The notes: generated by a model from the letters alone, not told the origin. A DNA stretch of 64,000 nt from Niabella drilacis (GCF_900101395.1 NZ_FMZO01000004.1:236070-300069), one strand, 5' to 3'. Counted from the stretch's first letter, positions 34,619-43,911 are shown. Made by a program: numbers and translations.

Positions 34619-34682
34619 ATACTGAGTGCCAGCTAAGAGCTAACAGCTGATAATAAAGACTGAACACTGAAAACTCAATAAT

Positions 34683-35135
34683 ATGTCACTGGAACAAATC
34701 ATTAATGAAGATATAAAAAAAGCAATGCTGGCAAAAGAAGAAGTAGCATTGCGTAGCTTAAGGGCAATCAAAGCCGCTATTTTACTGGCTAAAACGGCTG
34801 AAGGTGCCAAAGACAGCCTGTCTGCGGACGACGAGATAAAACTGGTACAGAAGCTGGTGAAGCAGCGGAAAGATTCGCTGGAGATTTTCGAAAAGCAGAA
34901 CCGCCCGGATCTGGCACAAAAGGAAAGGGAAGAAATTGAGGTACTGGAACGGTATCTTCCGGCCCAGCTTACCATGGAGGAATTGAAACCCATTATAGCG
35001 GATCTGATTACAAAGACAGGGGCTTCCGGTCCTGCTGATATGGGCAAAGTGATGGGACTGGCCTCAAAGGAGCTGGCCGGCAAAGCAGATGGGAAGACCA
35101 TTGCAGCCATGGTAAAGGAACTCCTGGCTCAATAA
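34683..35135 (+). CDS. GatB/YqeY domain protein
   Basis: A 150-residue helical protein of the YqeY family: EQIINEDIKKAMLAKEEVAL near the start and the signature LERYLPAQLTMEELKPII, then GKVMGLASKELAGKADGKTI. The family shares the tail domain of the GatB amidotransferase subunit and is thought to bind tRNA; its cellular role is poorly defined. It lies 64 bp after gldC and 10 bp before the CvpA-type gene. Confidence 0.9.
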   Translation: MSLEQIINEDIKKAMLAKEEVALRSLRAIKAAILLAKTAEGAKDSLSADDEIKLVQKLVKQRKDSLEIFEKQNRPDLAQKEREEIEVLERYLPAQLTMEELKPIIADLITKTGASGPADMGKVMGLASKELAGKADGKTIAAMVKELLAQ

Positions 35136-35145
35136 AGAGCAGCAA

Positions 35146-35661
35146 ATGATCATTGATCTTGTCTTTGCAGTTCTTTTATGCCTGGCCGTTTTTAAAGGAT
35201 ACCGGAAAGGATTGATCGTAGGTCTTTTTTCATACCTGGCGCTTGTTATTGGCCTGGCTGTGGCAATGAAGTTATCCTCTGTTGTAGCTGGTAAAATTGG
35301 CACCATCGTAAAGTTATCCGACAAATGGCTGCCGGTTGTAGCTTTTGTGGTGGTCCTGTTGGGAGTCATCCTGTTGGTAAAGTGGGTGGCCCGGCTTATT
35401 CAGTTCTCTGTAGAAAAGATCATGTTGGGGTGGGTAAACCGGTTTGGAGGGATCCTCCTGTTTGCGATGCTCTATATTGCAGTGTATTCCGTTTTGCTGT
35501 TTTACCTTAATCAGCTCCGTTTATTGCCGGAACCGGCGGTTAGCAGTTCTGCTACTTTTGGTTTTATAGAGCAGTTTGGAAAGCGGGTAATACATGCTAC
35601 AGGGGTCCTGATTCCGGCTTTTAAGAACCTGTTTGAGCAGCTGGAACAGTTTTTTAATTGA
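35146..35661 (+). CDS. CvpA-family integral membrane protein
   Basis: A 171-residue protein with four hydrophobic helices (about 2-20, 25-50, 62-85 and 100-122) and the CvpA pattern near the N-terminus, MIIDLVFAVLLCLAVFKGYRKG. CvpA proteins are inner-membrane proteins linked in other bacteria to envelope stress and colicin V production; the mechanism is unknown. The C-terminal amphipathic helix (VIHATGVLIPAFKNLFEQLE) is typical. Cotranscribed with the YqeY-type gene. Confidence 0.85.
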   Translation: MIIDLVFAVLLCLAVFKGYRKGLIVGLFSYLALVIGLAVAMKLSSVVAGKIGTIVKLSDKWLPVVAFVVVLLGVILLVKWVARLIQFSVEKIMLGWVNRFGGILLFAMLYIAVYSVLLFYLNQLRLLPEPAVSSSATFGFIEQFGKRVIHATGVLIPAFKNLFEQLEQFFN

Positions 35662-35788
35662 AAATTTAATAATTTAACTATTGTTTTCACAATATTTTTT
35701 TTATAGAATTTAATACTTTTATATAAATTAACATTTTGATTCATTATTAAAATCAATATATTAGCAGCTATATTGCTATTACTACGGA

Positions 35789-36571
35789 ATGGAATACGAA
35801 ATAAAACAGCACGATAAGTTTAGATACATTGAGGAAGGCGAGGGACAAACGCTGGTGCTGTTGCATGGTTTGTTTGGAGCTTTAAGCAATTTTAGTGATC
35901 TGATCAATTATTTTAAGAACCACGTTAAAGTGGTTGTGCCCATGCTGCCGCTGCTCGAAATGGATATCCTGAATACCAGTGTGAGCGGTCTGGCCAAGTA
36001 TGTGAATAAATTTATTGAAGCCAGGGGGTATGACAATGTGCACCTGCTGGGCAATTCACTGGGAGGCCATGTAGGTCTTGTGTATCTTTTAAGGAATGAA
36101 CCCCAGGTGGTAAAATCGCTGATCCTTACCGGAAGCTCGGGCCTTTTTGAAAACGGGATGGGGGACAGTTATCCCAAAAGAGGTGACCGTGAATACATCC
36201 GGAAGAAAACCGAATACACGTTCTATGACCCTGCTATGGCAACGGAGGAGCTGGTAGATGAAGTATTTGATATTACCAACAACCGGTTAAAAGTGATCAA
36301 GATTATTGCACTGGCCAAAAGCGCCATTCGCAACAACCTTGGCGAAGAATTAAGCCGGATCACGATCCCGGCGCTTTTGATATGGGGAAAGAACGACAAT
36401 ATTACACCGCCTTTTGTGGCAGAGGAGTTTAAAAAACTGCTGCCGAACAGTGAACTTCATTTTATTGATCAGTGCGGGCATGCCCCCATGATGGAAGTTC
36501 CGGGTGAGTTTAATAAAATTTTGCTTAATTTTTTACAAAGACTGGGAGCTGTTGCAACAAAAGTCTCCTGA
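35789..36571 (+). CDS. Alpha/beta hydrolase
   Basis: A 260-residue alpha/beta hydrolase. The oxyanion region is LLHGLFGALSNF, the nucleophile elbow is LGNSLGGHVG (Ser about 90), the acid is in IWGKNDNITPP and the base is in DQCGHAPMMEVP. No lid domain beyond a short helical insertion, no signal peptide. Likely a small ester or C-C hydrolase in the cytoplasm; substrate unknown. It is followed after 32 bp by a CBS gene and precedes the conserved BamA-like/NAD kinase cluster. The 127-bp AT-rich upstream interval has no clear -7 element. Confidence 0.88.
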   Translation: MEYEIKQHDKFRYIEEGEGQTLVLLHGLFGALSNFSDLINYFKNHVKVVVPMLPLLEMDILNTSVSGLAKYVNKFIEARGYDNVHLLGNSLGGHVGLVYLLRNEPQVVKSLILTGSSGLFENGMGDSYPKRGDREYIRKKTEYTFYDPAMATEELVDEVFDITNNRLKVIKIIALAKSAIRNNLGEELSRITIPALLIWGKNDNITPPFVAEEFKKLLPNSELHFIDQCGHAPMMEVPGEFNKILLNFLQRLGAVATKVS

Positions 36572-36603
36572 AGGCTGTCTTATCGGTAAAGACAGGCAGT
36601 ATC

Positions 36604-37263
36604 ATGTTAGTTAAGGATCTATCATTTGAAGCATTGCCACAATTAAAATTGTCGGACCGGGTTTATCAGGTGTTAAGCATGATGCAGGAGCATCATGTAA
36701 TGGATCTTGCGGTGACCAATGATGGGAAACTTGCGGGCCTGGTCAATGAAAATACACTGCTGAATGTAGACGATGAACTTTCTATTGGGGAAATGCCACA
36801 ACCATTAGGCAACTACTCTGTAAAGGAAGACGAACATTTTTTAAAGGCATTTGCTTTAGCCAGCGCGCATCATTTATCCGTAGTTCCTGTTGTTGACAAG
36901 GACAACAATTTCGTTGGTGCGATCGAATCCAGCACACTTTCTGAATATGTGGCCGGATTTCTGCAACTCCAGGACCCGGGAGCACTGATCGTTCTTGAAA
37001 TTGATTCGAATCAATATTCTTTTGGCGAAATCACAAAGATCGTTGAAGCAAATGATGCACGGATCACCCAATTGAATACCCGGCCTGTCAGGGAACGGAA
37101 TGCGCTTGAAATTACGATCCGGATCAATAAACTGGAAGTTTCTGATATTGTGAGTAGTTTTCAGCGATACGATTATCTTGTTAAGTATTATTTTGGGGAA
37201 GAATTATACACAAATGAACTAAAAGAGAATTACGAAAACCTGATGAACTACCTGAATATATAG
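36604..37263 (+). CDS. CBS-domain protein
   Basis: A 219-residue protein with two CBS motifs (about 1-60, HHVMDLAVTNDGKLAGLVNE; about 70-130, HHLSVVPVVDKDNNFVGAIE) and a C-terminal ACT-like domain (about 135-200). CBS pairs bind adenine nucleotides. In Bacteroidota such a gene is commonly found beside nadK, as here, suggesting a link between NADP supply and an energy signal; this is inference. No membrane segment. Confidence 0.85.
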   Translation: MLVKDLSFEALPQLKLSDRVYQVLSMMQEHHVMDLAVTNDGKLAGLVNENTLLNVDDELSIGEMPQPLGNYSVKEDEHFLKAFALASAHHLSVVPVVDKDNNFVGAIESSTLSEYVAGFLQLQDPGALIVLEIDSNQYSFGEITKIVEANDARITQLNTRPVRERNALEITIRINKLEVSDIVSSFQRYDYLVKYYFGEELYTNELKENYENLMNYLNI

Positions 37264-37284
37264 TACCCGTAATTATCTTTAGAT

Positions 37285-38778
37285 GTGAAAATCTTAACCC
37301 TGAAAAATAGACCCCTTATTCTTATCCTTCTGTTATTGGGGTGTTGCACAACGCTATTGGCCCAGGTGGATACCACAGCTGCCGGTTCCAGGGAAGTTAA
37401 CAAAGCCTCCCCGGTTACAGAAAACAATCCTAAAATTGACAGCCTGCCACATTTAATAGACCAGGCATTCATTATCCGGAATATTATATTTGAAGGGAAC
37501 AGGAAGACGCAGGACACCATTTTGCTGCGGGAACTGCCCTTTAAAAGGGGCGACTCCATTCTGCTGGAGAAAATTCCGGAATTGTTTGAACTGGCAAAAA
37601 CAAGGATACTGAACCTGAACCTGTTTCAGAAAGGAAATGTATCCGTATTGTTGTTTGACCCACCTTATGTGGATATTAAAATAAAGGTGACGGAGAAATT
37701 GTACCTGTTGCCCTTTCCATATTTTAAACCGGTAGACCGTAATCTCAATCAATGGCTGTTTGAAAAAGGAGCCAGTACCGCAAGGGTCGATTATGGGGTA
37801 AAGCTGCTGTGGGACAATGTTACAGGAGGTAACGATAAGCTGCGGTTTTATTTTATTACAGGTTACACCCGGCAACTGAGTTTTGGCTATCTGCGTCCTT
37901 ATATCGATAAAAAGCTGAAATGGGGCTTCAATATAAAGGTGGATCTTGGCAAGAACCATGAAGTGTTGTATAACACCATCAACGACAAGCAGCAATTTAT
38001 AAAGGATACCGGCTTTTTGAAAAACTTTTTCGACAGTAAGCTGGAATTTTCCTACCGGAAAAAGATCTATACCACGCATTATTTTGGTTTGGGCTTTCAC
38101 TCGCTCCGGCTGGGTGATACGGTGTTCCGGCTCAATCCTAATGTGATCAACCACAGCGGCGAGCAAATAAAGTACGGCGAGCTGTTTTACCGGATGCGTT
38201 ACGAGAATGTGGATTTTACACCCTATCCCACCCAGGGGCATGCAGCAGAGATCTTCGTTTCCAAGCAGGGATTCAATAATGCCATGAACCTTTGGCAGCT
38301 AACCGTAAAAAGCGTGGGCTACTGGCGGTTGGGCAGGCTCTCTTACTACAGCCTGGGTGCCAGCGGTACCCTGAAACTGCCGTTTAAACAGCCTTATTAT
38401 AACCAGCAGCTGCTGGGTTATGGCGACATGTTTTTACGGGGATACGAGTACTATGTAATGGACGGCGTGGCCGGTGGTCTTGTCAATGCCTCGCTGGCTA
38501 CCCGGCTTACCAATTTCAGTTTTTCACTTCCTTTTCTCCGTCGGCAGTTTCCGGAAGCAGTGCCGCTTAAGATTTACAGCAAAATATTTGGTAATGCGGG
38601 CTATGTGTATAATCCGCATCCCGGACCCGGCAACCGGTTACCCAACAGGCTCCTGATCGGCGGCGGTATCGGGTTTGATATCTTTACGATTAACAACGTT
38701 ACTTTAAAAGTAGAGTTCTCCTACAACCACTTAGGCGAAAACGGTATATATTTACAGAAGAAGGAGGACGTTTTTTAA
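37285..38778 (+). CDS. BamA/TamA-like outer-membrane protein
   Basis: A 497-residue protein starting with GTG, with a signal peptide ending at TLLAQ. A single POTRA-like domain (about 55-135, FIIRNIIFEGNRKTQDTILL) precedes a barrel of the bacterial surface antigen (D15) type. It is shorter than BamA and has only one or two POTRA domains, so it is likely a TamA-like or lipid/protein translocation homologue rather than BamA itself. The start is 21 bp after the CBS gene and the stop abuts nadK (1 bp apart), so the three genes probably form one operon. Confidence 0.8.
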   Translation: MKILTLKNRPLILILLLLGCCTTLLAQVDTTAAGSREVNKASPVTENNPKIDSLPHLIDQAFIIRNIIFEGNRKTQDTILLRELPFKRGDSILLEKIPELFELAKTRILNLNLFQKGNVSVLLFDPPYVDIKIKVTEKLYLLPFPYFKPVDRNLNQWLFEKGASTARVDYGVKLLWDNVTGGNDKLRFYFITGYTRQLSFGYLRPYIDKKLKWGFNIKVDLGKNHEVLYNTINDKQQFIKDTGFLKNFFDSKLEFSYRKKIYTTHYFGLGFHSLRLGDTVFRLNPNVINHSGEQIKYGELFYRMRYENVDFTPYPTQGHAAEIFVSKQGFNNAMNLWQLTVKSVGYWRLGRLSYYSLGASGTLKLPFKQPYYNQQLLGYGDMFLRGYEYYVMDGVAGGLVNASLATRLTNFSFSLPFLRRQFPEAVPLKIYSKIFGNAGYVYNPHPGPGNRLPNRLLIGGGIGFDIFTINNVTLKVEFSYNHLGENGIYLQKKEDVF

Positions 38779-38779
38779 A

Positions 38780-39658
38780 ATGACAATTGCCGTTTACAGC
38801 CGTGGTATTGATCAGTTACAGCTGGAGGATGTAAAGACATTCTTCCAGGAATTGAAAGCCTATGGCCTCAGCTATATCGTGTTCCGGCCTTTTTTTGAGG
38901 AGATCAGGACCACTATAGGGCTGGACCCGGGTACCAGGATATTTGAACAATCGGCCGATCTCTCCAAGGATGTGGAATGCATCGTAAGCCTGGGCGGCGA
39001 TGGTACCCTGCTGGACACCGTGGCGCTGATCATGGATAAGCCCATTGCCATTATGGGCATTAATTTTGGCAGATTAGGCTTTCTTTCCAGTATTGGCCGC
39101 GATAACCTGCGGCTGGCCATAAAATCGCTGGCATTGCGGACCTATGTAACCGAACAGCGGACACTGGTGCACCTGGATGCAGACATGCCCTTATTCGGAG
39201 ACAAACCTTTTGGCTTAAATGAATTTGCCATACATAAAAGAGATACGGCTTCCATGCTGAAGATCCATACCTACATTAATGGCGAATTTCTGAATGTATA
39301 TTGGGCAGATGGTCTTGTAGTGGCAACGCCCACCGGCTCAACCGGCTATTCTTTAAGTTGCGGTGGCCCCATCGTTTTCCCGGATTCCGGGAATTTTGTT
39401 ATTACACCGGTGGCTCCGCATCACCTTAACATGCGCTCGCTGGTGGTAAACGACAACAGCATCATATCCTTTGATATCGAAAGCCGGTCAGATGATATCA
39501 TCTGTGCGCTGGATTCCCGTAAGGAGATCGTTACTAAAAATGTATCGCTGGCTGTAAAAAAAGAGATATTCACGATCGCATTGGTACGCCTCAGCGAAAA
39601 TAATTTCCTGCATACCTTGCAAACAAAACTGATCTGGGGGCTCGACAGGAGAAATTAA
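38780..39658 (+). CDS. nadK: NAD kinase
   Basis: A 292-residue protein with the NAD kinase motifs: GGDGTLLD (the catalytic Asp in GGDG), NFGRLGFLS, the NE-x-x-I region in GLNEFAIHKRD and the glycine-rich TPTGSTGYSLSCGGPIV. It makes NADP+ from NAD+ and ATP in the cytoplasm and is normally essential. Its start overlaps the end of the BamA-like gene by position (1-bp gap), indicating translational coupling. No unusual features. Confidence 0.97.
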   Translation: MTIAVYSRGIDQLQLEDVKTFFQELKAYGLSYIVFRPFFEEIRTTIGLDPGTRIFEQSADLSKDVECIVSLGGDGTLLDTVALIMDKPIAIMGINFGRLGFLSSIGRDNLRLAIKSLALRTYVTEQRTLVHLDADMPLFGDKPFGLNEFAIHKRDTASMLKIHTYINGEFLNVYWADGLVVATPTGSTGYSLSCGGPIVFPDSGNFVITPVAPHHLNMRSLVVNDNSIISFDIESRSDDIICALDSRKEIVTKNVSLAVKKEIFTIALVRLSENNFLHTLQTKLIWGLDRRN

Positions 39659-39687
39659 TCCGTAGGCCGCCGGGGATACTGGGCCGA

Positions 39688-39717
39688 TAAAAAAAGCACC
39701 GGCCTGAGTGCCGGTGC
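39688..39717 (-). terminator. Terminator for the minus-strand gene at 39743
   Basis: On the minus strand GCACCGGC / GCCGGTGC (39696-39717, 6-nt loop) is followed by a run of T residues (39688-39695). It also lies 30 bp after nadK and separates the convergent genes. Confidence 0.8.
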
Positions 39718-39742
39718 CGGAATATATTTACGCGCATGCAGT

Positions 39743-40192
39743 TTAAGATCCGGATTCGGAAACTTCTGTTTTATCCTGCTCTTCCTTGTCTTTTTTCTTC
39801 TTCTTAAAAGGATTCGGAGGCTTGGAAGGGTGGGGTGGCCGCCGGTCTTCCTTTTCTGCTTTGGTTTCTTTAGCATCTGCATTTGAATCCTTTGATTCCT
39901 TGGAAGCGGCCTCTTTTTTATCGCTCTTTTCTTCCTTACCTTCTTTGTTTTTTACATGGCGCTCATGTTCTCCTTTCCAGAAATCCCGCTGGTCGGTACC
40001 TACTTTTTTCCAGAACTCTTTACGACGTTCGTTACGTTCTTCGGAAGTTTCGCCTTGCTCCGCTTTTTTAGAATCGGATTTTTTGGCTTCTGTTTTTTTA
40101 TCGCTTTTATCCTCGGACTTTTTGGAACTCTGCGCATAGGAAACGCTTAGTAAGCCCAGTCCAAGCAGCAAAAGAAAAAAGGATTTTTTCAT
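39743..40192 (-). CDS. Exported Lys/Glu/Ser-rich low-complexity protein
   Basis: A 149-residue protein from ATG at 40192; a longer in-frame start at 40234 lacks the signal peptide at its N-terminus. The signal (MKKSFFLLLLGLGLLSVSYAQ) is followed by almost uninterrupted highly charged sequence, with repeated K-S, K-E and E-E pairs and the segment EFWKKVGTDQRDFWKGEHE. No domain was recognised. Such proteins are frequent in Chitinophagaceae and probably reside in the periplasm or at the surface. Confidence 0.6.
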   Translation of the reverse strand: MKKSFFLLLLGLGLLSVSYAQSSKKSEDKSDKKTEAKKSDSKKAEQGETSEERNERRKEFWKKVGTDQRDFWKGEHERHVKNKEGKEEKSDKKEAASKESKDSNADAKETKAEKEDRRPPHPSKPPNPFKKKKKDKEEQDKTEVSESGS

Positions 40193-40285
40193 ATATATGT
40201 TTCTTTTAAATAGTAAATGTTCAAAAAGAGTCACCGAAATTATTGAGAAACCGGTGTTCCCTCTATACCTGATTCCGGGTATATT

Positions 40286-40534
40286 TTATGGGTGCGGGGG
40301 CAGCGGTGGTCTGGGCGGCAGCGGTGGCCGGGGTGGGTGTTGCGGACGCCGGTGCCTTACGGGCTGGTAGTGCGTATGCCGTTTTTTATAATATTTTTTG
40401 TGATGCTGCTTCTTGGGCTTGTAGTGATGGGGCGCATGAGGCCGGGGGTGCGGTGGCCTTGGCGGACGCGGTTGCGCATAAGAACTAAAGATCGCAAATA
40501 CCGCAACCATCATCAAAAGGAATACTTTTTTCAT
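40286..40534 (-). CDS. Small exported Pro/His/Lys-rich protein
   Basis: An 82-residue protein with a clear signal peptide (MKKVFLLMMVAVFAIFSSYAQ). The mature 61 residues consist almost entirely of Pro, His, Arg, Lys and Tyr: first PRPPHPRPHAPHH, then KKQHHKKYYKKRHTHY, then a PPRPPLPPRPPLPPHP end. About 14 histidines suggest metal binding or a very basic surface polypeptide. No homologue is recognised. It lies upstream of the Lys/Glu-rich exported gene on the same strand (94 bp), and the two may act as oppositely charged partners; that is only a guess. Confidence 0.6.
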   Translation of the reverse strand: MKKVFLLMMVAVFAIFSSYAQPRPPRPPHPRPHAPHHYKPKKQHHKKYYKKRHTHYQPVRHRRPQHPPRPPLPPRPPLPPHP

Positions 40535-40580
40535 AATAATATGGATTATGCTTTTAATGACCTACTCAAAATCAATGCCA

Positions 40581-41213
40581 TTAGTCCTCCGATGGCTGCA
40601 GGGATCCCGGCAAAATGTTAAAACTTTTCCGGTGATGCCTGCAGATCCCGTTCTCTTCAATGGCCATCCGGTGCTTCATGGTACCATAGCCTTTATTCGA
40701 GATCCAGTTGTAATGAGGAAATTCTTCATGAATCCGTTGCATGTAAGCGTCCCGGTAGGTTTTGGCCAGTATGCTTGCCGCGGCAATATGTGCGTATTTT
40801 CCGTCGCCCTTAATAATGCAGGTATGGGGCACCTGGCGGTAGGGAACAAAATAATTGCCATCCACTGCAATAAAATCCGCAGCAGGGGTTAAAGCGTCCA
40901 GTGCCAGGTGCATGGCCCGTTGGGATGCCTTCAGGATATTGGTGGCATCGATTTCCTCCACGCTTACCTGGGCTACGGCATAAGTAAGGGCATTGGCTTC
41001 AATATAGTAGCGCAGCTCCGTCCGGATCTCCGCACTTATCTGTTTACTGTCGTTCAGCAGTGGATGGTAAAAGCCTTCCGGAAGAATGACTGCTGCCGCA
41101 AATACAGGTCCTGCATAGCATCCGCGGCCTGCTTCATCACAGCCCGCTTCCAGTAAGTCCTGCTGACAGGCAAGCAGCAGGCGGGGTGGATTGGATCGTG
41201 TTTTCTTTGTCAT
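40581..41213 (-). CDS. rnhB: Ribonuclease HII
   Basis: A 210-residue protein with the RNase HII motifs: CDEAGRGCYAGPVFAAAVIL (Asp and Glu metal ligands), the KQISA region with DSKQ-type Asp, DALTPAADFIAVDGNYF with a third Asp, and ASILAKTYRDAYM with the fourth. It removes ribonucleotides from DNA. The start overlaps the stop of the upstream lipid kinase gene (41210-41213), so they are coupled. Confidence 0.96.
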   Translation of the reverse strand: MTKKTRSNPPRLLLACQQDLLEAGCDEAGRGCYAGPVFAAAVILPEGFYHPLLNDSKQISAEIRTELRYYIEANALTYAVAQVSVEEIDATNILKASQRAMHLALDALTPAADFIAVDGNYFVPYRQVPHTCIIKGDGKYAHIAAASILAKTYRDAYMQRIHEEFPHYNWISNKGYGTMKHRMAIEENGICRHHRKSFNILPGSLQPSED

Positions 41214-42109
41214 TGTACCAATAGCCTGAAACAGTTTTTTTCGATTTCGATATTCAGTTTTTTCTCAGTGTCCACCGGCTCTCCGTCAATATGCATGGGA
41301 GCTTCACTCCAGTTGCTGATGCGGATGGATGCTGTCTGGAAATAAATGATCCCCCGTTTTTTGCGGACCTCTTCCACCGATCGAACCCTGTTCATTCCGC
41401 CTACCTGTATCAGCGTGTTATAAAGCATGGCCATTTTGGATTGTTCCGTTACAATGACCACATCCAGTAAACCATCATTCAGGCTGGCTTTGGGAGCAAT
41501 AGTAAAGTGATTCCCAAACTGGTTGCTGTTGGCAATACTGATAAAATAGGCTTCCGTTTCAAAACGCTTTTCCCCCAGTTTTATTTTGAAAGAATAAGGC
41601 CGGGCCCCCAAAAAGTTTTTAAAGACCTGGTTTACATAGGTCATTAATCCCCGCTGGGGCTGGTTGGCAAAATCATGTGCCACTTTTGCATCAAAGCCCA
41701 GGCCGCAAAGCATACAGGCAAATTTGCCGTTAATGCGAAACCCGTCTACCGGCATACTCTTATTCCTGAAGATAATTTCCAGTGCTTTTTGCGGTGTTTT
41801 GGGAATACCGGCCCCAAATGCCAGGCCGTTGCCGGATCCGGAGGGAATGATCCCAAACTGCACCGGCAGGTGCTTCAGGCTGTCCACCACCTGGTTCACC
41901 GTTCCATCTCCTCCGATGATCACAATGTCTGTGTACTTTTCACCGGTAATGGTGTCATACAGGTAAGAATAATCGCCATTGGCAACTGAAGGGAAAAACG
42001 AGAAGGGAATCCCCGCCCTCAGTGTTTCTCTGGCCGCGATATTGGATACAGCATCTTTGGATTTTGTACCCGATATCGGATTAATAATATAGCATATTTT
42101 TCTTTTCAT
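41210..42109 (-). CDS. Diacylglycerol/lipid kinase family protein
   Basis: I choose ATG at 42109 (299 residues, start MKRKICYIINPISGTKS), because the longer frame to 42175 overlaps the neighbour. The catalytic domain has the P-loop-like GGDGTVNQV, the PSGSGNGLAFGAGIP region, and a C-terminal beta domain. The family includes DgkB, YegS and sphingosine-kinase-like enzymes that phosphorylate lipid alcohols. The gene follows the FabH homologue by 8 bp, and overlaps rnhB by 4 bp, so the three form one transcript. A lipid substrate is likely but unspecified. Confidence 0.87.
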   Translation of the reverse strand: MKRKICYIINPISGTKSKDAVSNIAARETLRAGIPFSFFPSVANGDYSYLYDTITGEKYTDIVIIGGDGTVNQVVDSLKHLPVQFGIIPSGSGNGLAFGAGIPKTPQKALEIIFRNKSMPVDGFRINGKFACMLCGLGFDAKVAHDFANQPQRGLMTYVNQVFKNFLGARPYSFKIKLGEKRFETEAYFISIANSNQFGNHFTIAPKASLNDGLLDVVIVTEQSKMAMLYNTLIQVGGMNRVRSVEEVRKKRGIIYFQTASIRISNWSEAPMHIDGEPVDTEKKLNIEIEKNCFRLLVQ

Positions 42110-42117
42110 GTAATGGT

Positions 42118-43167
42118 CTACCATTTTAGTAAAGCACTTCCCCAGGTAAACCCGCTGCCAAATGCTGCCAGGCACACCAGGTCTTTTTCTTTTACCCGTC
42201 CTGTTTCCCAGGCCTCACACAAAGCTAAGGGAACGGAAGCGGCTGTGGTGTTTCCATATTTTTGAATATTGTTAAAAACCTGGTCATCGCTTAATTGGAG
42301 TGTCTGCTGCACAAACTGGGAAATGCGCAGGTTGGCCTGATGCGGGATCAGGAGCGCCAGGTCTCCGGGCTGATAATGGTTGGCCTTGAGTGCTTCGCCG
42401 ATCACTTCCGGCAGCTTTACCACGGCCTTCTTAAAAACAGCCTGGCCATCCATATAAGGATAAAAGTCCTCCCTGTCTAAAAGGTCCTGCGTAATAAACA
42501 CGCCCCCATATTTTTGAGGAGGAACGGGCGGGCGCCATTCCGGGCGATGTGCGCCTGCATGAAATCCCGGGTTGGGCATACTCAGCACTTCGGCATCTGC
42601 ACCATCGCTGTGCAGGTGGGTGCTCAGAATGCCGCGTTCCGGATCCGGTGATGGTTGTAAGATCACTGCTCCGGCCCCATCGCCGAAAATAACCGATACG
42701 TTGCGCCCCCTTGTGGAAAAATCCATTGCATAAGAGTGTACTTCAGCTCCTATCAGCAGGATATTTTTATACATACCGGTTTTAATAAACTGGTCGGCAA
42801 CGCTTAACCCGTACAGGAACCCGCTGCATTGGTTTCTTACATCCAGTGCTCCCACGTCTTTAAGCCCCAGCATGCGCTGCACCAGCACGCCACAGCCCGG
42901 AAAAAAATAATCCGGGCTTAATGTGGCAAAGATCACAAAGTCAATATCCCCCGCCGTAATGCCAGCCCTTTCTATTGCTATTTTGGCGGCTTCGGCGCCA
43001 ATGGTGGCCGTGGTTTGTTCAAAGCGGCGTACATAGCGCCGCTCCCGGATGCCGGTACGCTCCTGGATCCACTGATCGCTGGTATCCATAAATTGCGTCA
43101 GCTCTTCATTGGAAACCACATTATCAGGCACATAGCTGCCAATTCCGGCTATAATTGTCCGATTCAT
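42118..43167 (-). CDS. fabH: 3-oxoacyl-ACP synthase III (FabH) family protein
   Basis: From ATG at 43167 (349 residues, start MNRTIIAGIGSYVPDNVVSN). The thiolase-fold triad is visible: Cys114 (RNQCSGFLYG), His276 (IPHQANLRI) and Asn306 (KYGNTTAASVP). FabH starts fatty-acid synthesis by condensing acetyl-CoA with malonyl-ACP. Bacteroidota often have several copies, some used in specialised pathways; no fab or biosynthetic cluster is present here, so the housekeeping versus specialised role is open. The adjacent lipid kinase supports a membrane-lipid context. Confidence 0.9.
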   Translation of the reverse strand: MNRTIIAGIGSYVPDNVVSNEELTQFMDTSDQWIQERTGIRERRYVRRFEQTTATIGAEAAKIAIERAGITAGDIDFVIFATLSPDYFFPGCGVLVQRMLGLKDVGALDVRNQCSGFLYGLSVADQFIKTGMYKNILLIGAEVHSYAMDFSTRGRNVSVIFGDGAGAVILQPSPDPERGILSTHLHSDGADAEVLSMPNPGFHAGAHRPEWRPPVPPQKYGGVFITQDLLDREDFYPYMDGQAVFKKAVVKLPEVIGEALKANHYQPGDLALLIPHQANLRISQFVQQTLQLSDDQVFNNIQKYGNTTAASVPLALCEAWETGRVKEKDLVCLAAFGSGFTWGSALLKW

Positions 43168-43319
43168 AAAACAAATGCTTGTAAGTAGCAAGATAAATAT
43201 TTTAATAACCGGTTCCTGCACCCCTTAAAAAAATATTCGTACAGTAAGTAACTTAGAAAATTACGGTGTCTAACAAGCAAATTCCGGAATAAAACGACCG
43301 GTAGCATCAAATTTGAAGC

Positions 43320-43904
43320 ATGCAAACAGATGAAATAAGTGCTTTGCTGGAAGGTTTAAAAAATGATGATCAGGAGGCTTTCGACCGGCTTTTCCGGCTG
43401 TTTTACAGGCGGCTGCTAAAGTTTGCCCGGCAGTTCCTGAGTGTGCCGCAGGACGCGGAAGATGCGGTTTCTGTTTTCTTTATCCGTCTTTGGCAGAAAA
43501 GAAAAGACCTGCCTGCTGTCCGTTATCCGGAAACATACTTCTATACGGCGGTTAAAAATACCTGCCTGAATTATAAAAGAGCACATAAACTTAAAATGAT
43601 AACGGGGGTAGACGGGGATGCAGCCGCTCATCAGCCGGCCGAGTCGAAGGAGCTGCAAAGGTTGCTGCAAAGAGCTGTTCAGGCACTGCCCCTGCAGCGC
43701 AGATTGATCTTCATGCTGGTGAAAGAAGATGGACTGAAGTGCCGGGAGGTCGCTGAGATACTAAACCTTTCCGTACGTACAGTAGAAAGCCAGCTGTACA
43801 AGGCGGTAAAAACACTGGCCGGAGAAATCAGCTCCCACCTGGGTTATAACCCGCAAAAAAACAGGGCCGGTGGTGGACGGGCCATAGTGCTTTTATTGAT
43901 GTAA
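43320..43904 (+). CDS. ECF-family RNA polymerase sigma factor
   Basis: A 194-residue sigma factor with region 2 (FDRLFRLFYRRLLKFARQFL, then VFFIRLWQKRKDLP) and region 4 (LPLQRRLIFMLVKEDGLKCREVAEILNLSVRTVESQLYKAVKTL). It belongs to the Bacteroidota group paired with FecR anti-sigma factors. It stands 8 bp before the FecR gene, followed by an STN-type receptor, a complete surface-signalling set. CAAATTTG ends 4 nt before the ATG, close to a -7 element with the same spacing seen elsewhere in the window. The C-terminal extension (NPQKNRAGGGRAIVLLLM) is unusual and hydrophobic. Confidence 0.93.
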   Translation: MQTDEISALLEGLKNDDQEAFDRLFRLFYRRLLKFARQFLSVPQDAEDAVSVFFIRLWQKRKDLPAVRYPETYFYTAVKNTCLNYKRAHKLKMITGVDGDAAAHQPAESKELQRLLQRAVQALPLQRRLIFMLVKEDGLKCREVAEILNLSVRTVESQLYKAVKTLAGEISSHLGYNPQKNRAGGGRAIVLLLM

Positions 43905-43911
43905 AACAAAA

